Part shown: positions 13,411-15,650 of the stretch, one piece after another
How positions within the stretch are numbered: the stretch's first letter is position 1
Layout of the letters: each line of letters opens with the position of its first letter
From: Deltaproteobacteria bacterium
GTDB lineage: Bacteria > UBA10199 > DSSB01
NCBI GenBank assembly: GCA_020440745.1
Contig: JAGRNM010000011.1
Span: 1-15,650 of the forward strand
Length of the DNA: 15,650 nt
Reading direction: 5' to 3'
The notes under the pieces: model-generated
The model's database searches: none
What the model saw: the letters and a program-made list of their open reading frames with translations, nothing else
Told to the model about the DNA's origin: nothing
Program-made: the position numbers and the translations under genes

Positions 13411-13779
13411 TCATTTATTGTCCTCAACTTGTTTATTTTCTCTTTTCCAACCAGTCTCTAGATATTTTTTAAATTCATCCACACCCATTTTTTTCCAAAA
13501 AGGAACTTTAATAAAATAAGCAGTGCGGCCAATCATGTGAGCAGCAATAGGTGCGGTTAATAAAAGAAAACCAATGGTAGCTAGTCCTCTTAAGGTGATT
13601 TTAAGTTCCCAAAAATAAATAATAGCCGATAACAAAACTAAGCCAGCACCTACTGTTCCAGCTTTAGTAGCAGCGTGCATGCGGATAAAAACATCAGGCA
13701 TACGCAAAATTCCCAGGGCAGCCACTAGTAGGAAAAAACTTCCTAAAAGTAATAAAATTGCGGTTATATACTCACTCAT
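13411..13779 (-). CDS. mrpG: Mrp Na+/H+ antiporter subunit G
   Basis: I place the start at 13779, where AAAGGAGG lies just upstream; an in-frame ATG at 13818 has no support and would extend the overlap with mrpF to 47 bp. The 122-aa protein has three membrane helices and the family patterns LGILRMPDVFIRMHAATKAGT and LLTAPIAAHMIGRTAYF. MrpG is one of the small membrane subunits required for the Na+/H+ exchange complex, which handles sodium and alkaline stress. It is the last gene of the operon and overlaps mrpF by 8 bp. The C-terminal tail (WKRENKQVEDNK) is charged and cytoplasmic. Confidence 0.93.
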   Translation of the reverse strand: MSEYITAILLLLGSFFLLVAALGILRMPDVFIRMHAATKAGTVGAGLVLLSAIIYFWELKITLRGLATIGFLLLTAPIAAHMIGRTAYFIKVPFWKKMGVDEFKKYLETGWKRENKQVEDNK

Positions 13780-14056
13780 CACTTCCTCCTTTCTTTTCAA
13801 TATATTTAGCAAAAGCAACAGTGCTTAAAAAAGCAATCAAAGCCAGTGCAATAGCGGGATCTAACAGGACTTCTTGTCCACTATACATGCTATAAGTTAC
13901 CATTAAACTAAGGGCTAAATAACTCATAGAGTCTAAAGCAACCACACGGTCAGGTAAGCTAGGTCCTTTTAAAAGACGAATGACTGTTAAAACAAAGGCT
14001 AAGGCAATAAGAACAAAACTAACTTTAAAACTGATTTCTAAAAAATTCATAATCAT
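13772..14056 (-). CDS. mrpF: Mrp Na+/H+ antiporter subunit F
   Basis: The 94-aa protein has three membrane helices and the motif RLLKGPSLPDRVVALDSMSY (27-46), diagnostic for MrpF. The conserved aspartates in PDRVVALD and in LLDPAIALALIAFL are present. It starts directly after the mrpE stop codon (TAA then ATG). A second ATG at 14050 has an AAGG 9 nt upstream and is a possible start two codons later. The subunit works within the membrane complex of Mrp proteins. Confidence 0.93.
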   Translation of the reverse strand: MIMNFLEISFKVSFVLIALAFVLTVIRLLKGPSLPDRVVALDSMSYLALSLMVTYSMYSGQEVLLDPAIALALIAFLSTVAFAKYIEKKGGSDE

Positions 14057-14530
14057 TTACCTTAATAACTTAATGACGCGACGTTCAAATCCTTCGGCAA
14101 TTTCTTTAATTAAATCTTCTGGCTTTGTTAAGTACATGGTATGGATAAATAATAGTTTTTGATTAGGCCTAACATCTAAAGATAAAGTGCCCGGTGTTAG
14201 ACTAATTAAGTTGGCCAAAAGAGTAATTTCTAAACCGCTTTCTGCTTTGAGAGGGTATTGAATAATAGCAGGCTTCATATGGTGGGTTGGGGTGACAACG
14301 TCATAAGCTACACGAAAACTAGCTGAGAATAATTCTTTAAAGAAAAATACGCTGAGTTCTAACAAAGACCAAAGTTTACTAAAGTAACGAGGACCTTCCT
14401 CATCGCGGTGAGTAAATTTAAGAATGATATAACCCAAAAGAAAACCAAAAGATAGATGTCCCCAACTCCAGTCGCCCATGAGAGCACCAAAGGCTATAGC
14501 TAAAATCAAATTTTGGACTAAGATGGCCAT
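14057..14530 (-). CDS. mrpE: Mrp Na+/H+ antiporter subunit E
   Basis: The 157-aa protein has two N-terminal membrane helices (about 4-38), a further hydrophobic stretch around LLELSVFFFKELFSASFRVA (56-75), and a cytoplasmic domain. The hallmark LANLISLTPGTLSLDV (105-120), then LFIHTMYL, identifies MrpE. It is 8 bp after mrpD and abuts mrpF, so the set is one translationally linked operon. MrpE is required for assembly or activity of the complex in other bacteria. No sign of decay. Confidence 0.93.
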   Translation of the reverse strand: MAILVQNLILAIAFGALMGDWSWGHLSFGFLLGYIILKFTHRDEEGPRYFSKLWSLLELSVFFFKELFSASFRVAYDVVTPTHHMKPAIIQYPLKAESGLEITLLANLISLTPGTLSLDVRPNQKLLFIHTMYLTKPEDLIKEIAEGFERRVIKLLR

Positions 14531-14538
14531 TCCTTGCT

Positions 14539-15650
14539 TTATTCCTCCTGAAGGTTAGTTTTTGTTCCGTTAGATTGGTTTTGATACAAAACTAATTGAA
14601 TATAGCTTTGAGGGTTTTTTAAATCTTCGGCTACTTTTTGGCTGTAATCATAGAGTTTGCTAGCTCCTAGTCCCAAACTTAAAGTTAGTAAGGATAAGGT
14701 AATCATAGGCAAAAGCATCCAACGACGTTCTCCAGGGGTGGGAGGCGTGAGTTGGGTGGATAGGGTTTCTTCTTGAAAGTCTTGTCCTTTTTCCCAAAAA
14801 CCTTTGCTCCAAATTTTGGTCATAGAATAAAGAGTTAAAAAACCCACAAAAAGAGCCAGCCCAGCTGCCCAATAATGATGTGTTTCTAAAGCAGCTTGAA
14901 TCACTAAAACCTTAGCAAAAAATCCACTTAAAGGAGGCAAACCTCCCAAGGAAAAGGCGCTAATAGCAAAACAAAGACTTAAAATAGGATAGCGCCGATA
15001 AAGACCGCCCAAGCGTCTTAAGTCATAGTGGCCAGTCAAGCGATGGCTAAGTCCGCTTACAAGAAAGAGATTAGTTTTAACCAAAATATGATGGGTGATA
15101 TAAAAAACGCTACTTAAGAGTGCTAAGGGTGTTTTTAAACTTAGACCTAAAACCATATAACCAATCTGACTGATAATATGAAAAGATAAGATCCGGCGAA
15201 ACTCCATTTGACTTGCGGCACCCAACACACCGGTCAACATGGTAAGGCAAGCCAAGATCAACAGCACGTGATCAAAAAAGACAAGGTCGTTAAAAAGTAG
15301 GGTGAAAAATCGAATTAAAGTATAGACGCCCACTTTGGTTAATAAACCAGCAAAGATAGCACTGACGGAGGCTGGGGGTGTATGATAAGAAGCGGGCAGC
15401 CAAAAGAATAAAGGAAAGAGCCCCGCTTTAATACCAAAGGCAGTTAAATATAAAACAGCCAGCAGGCTTTTTTGTTCTAGACTTAAATGGGGAATAAGCT
15501 CTGCCAGCCTAGCTAAATTAAGAGCGCCGGTCATAGCATAGGTGAAGCCAATAGCACTTAAAAAAATGGCGCTAGAAATTAAATTAAGCGTTACATATTT
15601 AATAGAACCTTCAATTTGAGAGCGTTCTCCACCAAGGGCTAAGAGCACAA
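14539..15650 (-). CDS. mrpD: Mrp Na+/H+ antiporter subunit D, C-terminal part (cut by window edge)
   Basis: The frame is open to the window edge; a GTG at 15648 is in frame but falls inside the family's conserved core, so the true start is outside. About 370 residues are visible of roughly 490-500. Typical features are GGERSQIEGSIKYVTLNLIS, FGIKAGLFPLFFWLPASYH with the conserved helix lysine, SVSAIFAGLLTKVGVYTLIR with a second lysine, and SLGGLPPLSGFFAK. MrpD is homologous to the antiporter-like subunits of respiratory complex I and forms a proton or sodium path in the membrane. The last about 70 residues are hydrophilic and variable. mrpA to mrpC presumably lie to the right. Confidence 0.93.
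   Translation of the reverse strand, partial: VLLALGGERSQIEGSIKYVTLNLISSAIFLSAIGFTYAMTGALNLARLAELIPHLSLEQKSLLAVLYLTAFGIKAGLFPLFFWLPASYHTPPASVSAIFAGLLTKVGVYTLIRFFTLLFNDLVFFDHVLLILACLTMLTGVLGAASQMEFRRILSFHIISQIGYMVLGLSLKTPLALLSSVFYITHHILVKTNLFLVSGLSHRLTGHYDLRRLGGLYRRYPILSLCFAISAFSLGGLPPLSGFFAKVLVIQAALETHHYWAAGLALFVGFLTLYSMTKIWSKGFWEKGQDFQEETLSTQLTPPTPGERRWMLLPMITLSLLTLSLGLGASKLYDYSQKVAEDLKNPQSYIQLVLYQNQSNGTKTNLQEE

Overview
The window is a stretch of a moderately AT-rich bacterial chromosome. The Sec signal peptides, a BamE-like exported protein, an NfuA with a degenerate A-type domain and a CSLREA/DUF4215 surface protein all point to a Gram-negative host. The CSLREA, choice-of-anchor Q and DUF4215 combination is common in deltaproteobacterial and Bdellovibrionota-like lineages, so I lean that way; this taxonomic reading is inference and weak. 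I see no tRNA, rRNA, CRISPR array, transposase or phage gene.

Layout. 1-431 (-) is the start of a MscS-family channel that runs off the left edge and carries an 18-nt homopolymer inside its reading frame. 432-640 is a divergent control region with three palindromes; the largest holds a perfect match to the 13-bp core of type 1 IscR sites. 641-7730 (+) is a SUF iron-sulfur assembly operon: an IscR-like Rrf2 regulator, sufB, a DUF4234-like membrane protein preceded by a palindromic dispersed-repeat relic, sufC, sufD, sufS, sufU, sufT and a CsbD-like small gene. 7749-8015 holds relics of a nucleotidyltransferase gene pair. 8002-8547 is a divergent pair, a ribbon-helix-helix protein (-) and a 74-aa protein of unknown function (+), sharing a control region with two matching inverted repeats. 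8745-10719 (+) carries an unrecognised HExxH protein and then nfuA, whose Shine-Dalgarno sequence is complementary to an upstream segment. 10737-12191 (-) is a secreted beta-helix protein with a C-terminal Cys/membrane/basic tail. 12414-13377 (+) has a BamE-like exported protein behind a good sigma70-type promoter and a TIGR00725-like SLOG protein. 13411-15650 (-) is the end of an Mrp Na+/H+ antiporter operon (D, E, F, G), with mrpD cut by the right edge.

How the genes work together. SufS takes sulfur from cysteine, SufU relays it, and SufBCD builds the cluster. SufT helps maturation and NfuA carries clusters to targets. The Rrf2 protein has three Cys and nearby His residues in the right place to bind a cluster, so it probably senses cluster supply and controls its own operon through the palindrome upstream.

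The least explained parts are the DUF4234-like gene inside the SUF operon, the twin-operator RHH locus, the HELFH protein upstream of nfuA, and the possible SD-masking hairpin of nfuA.
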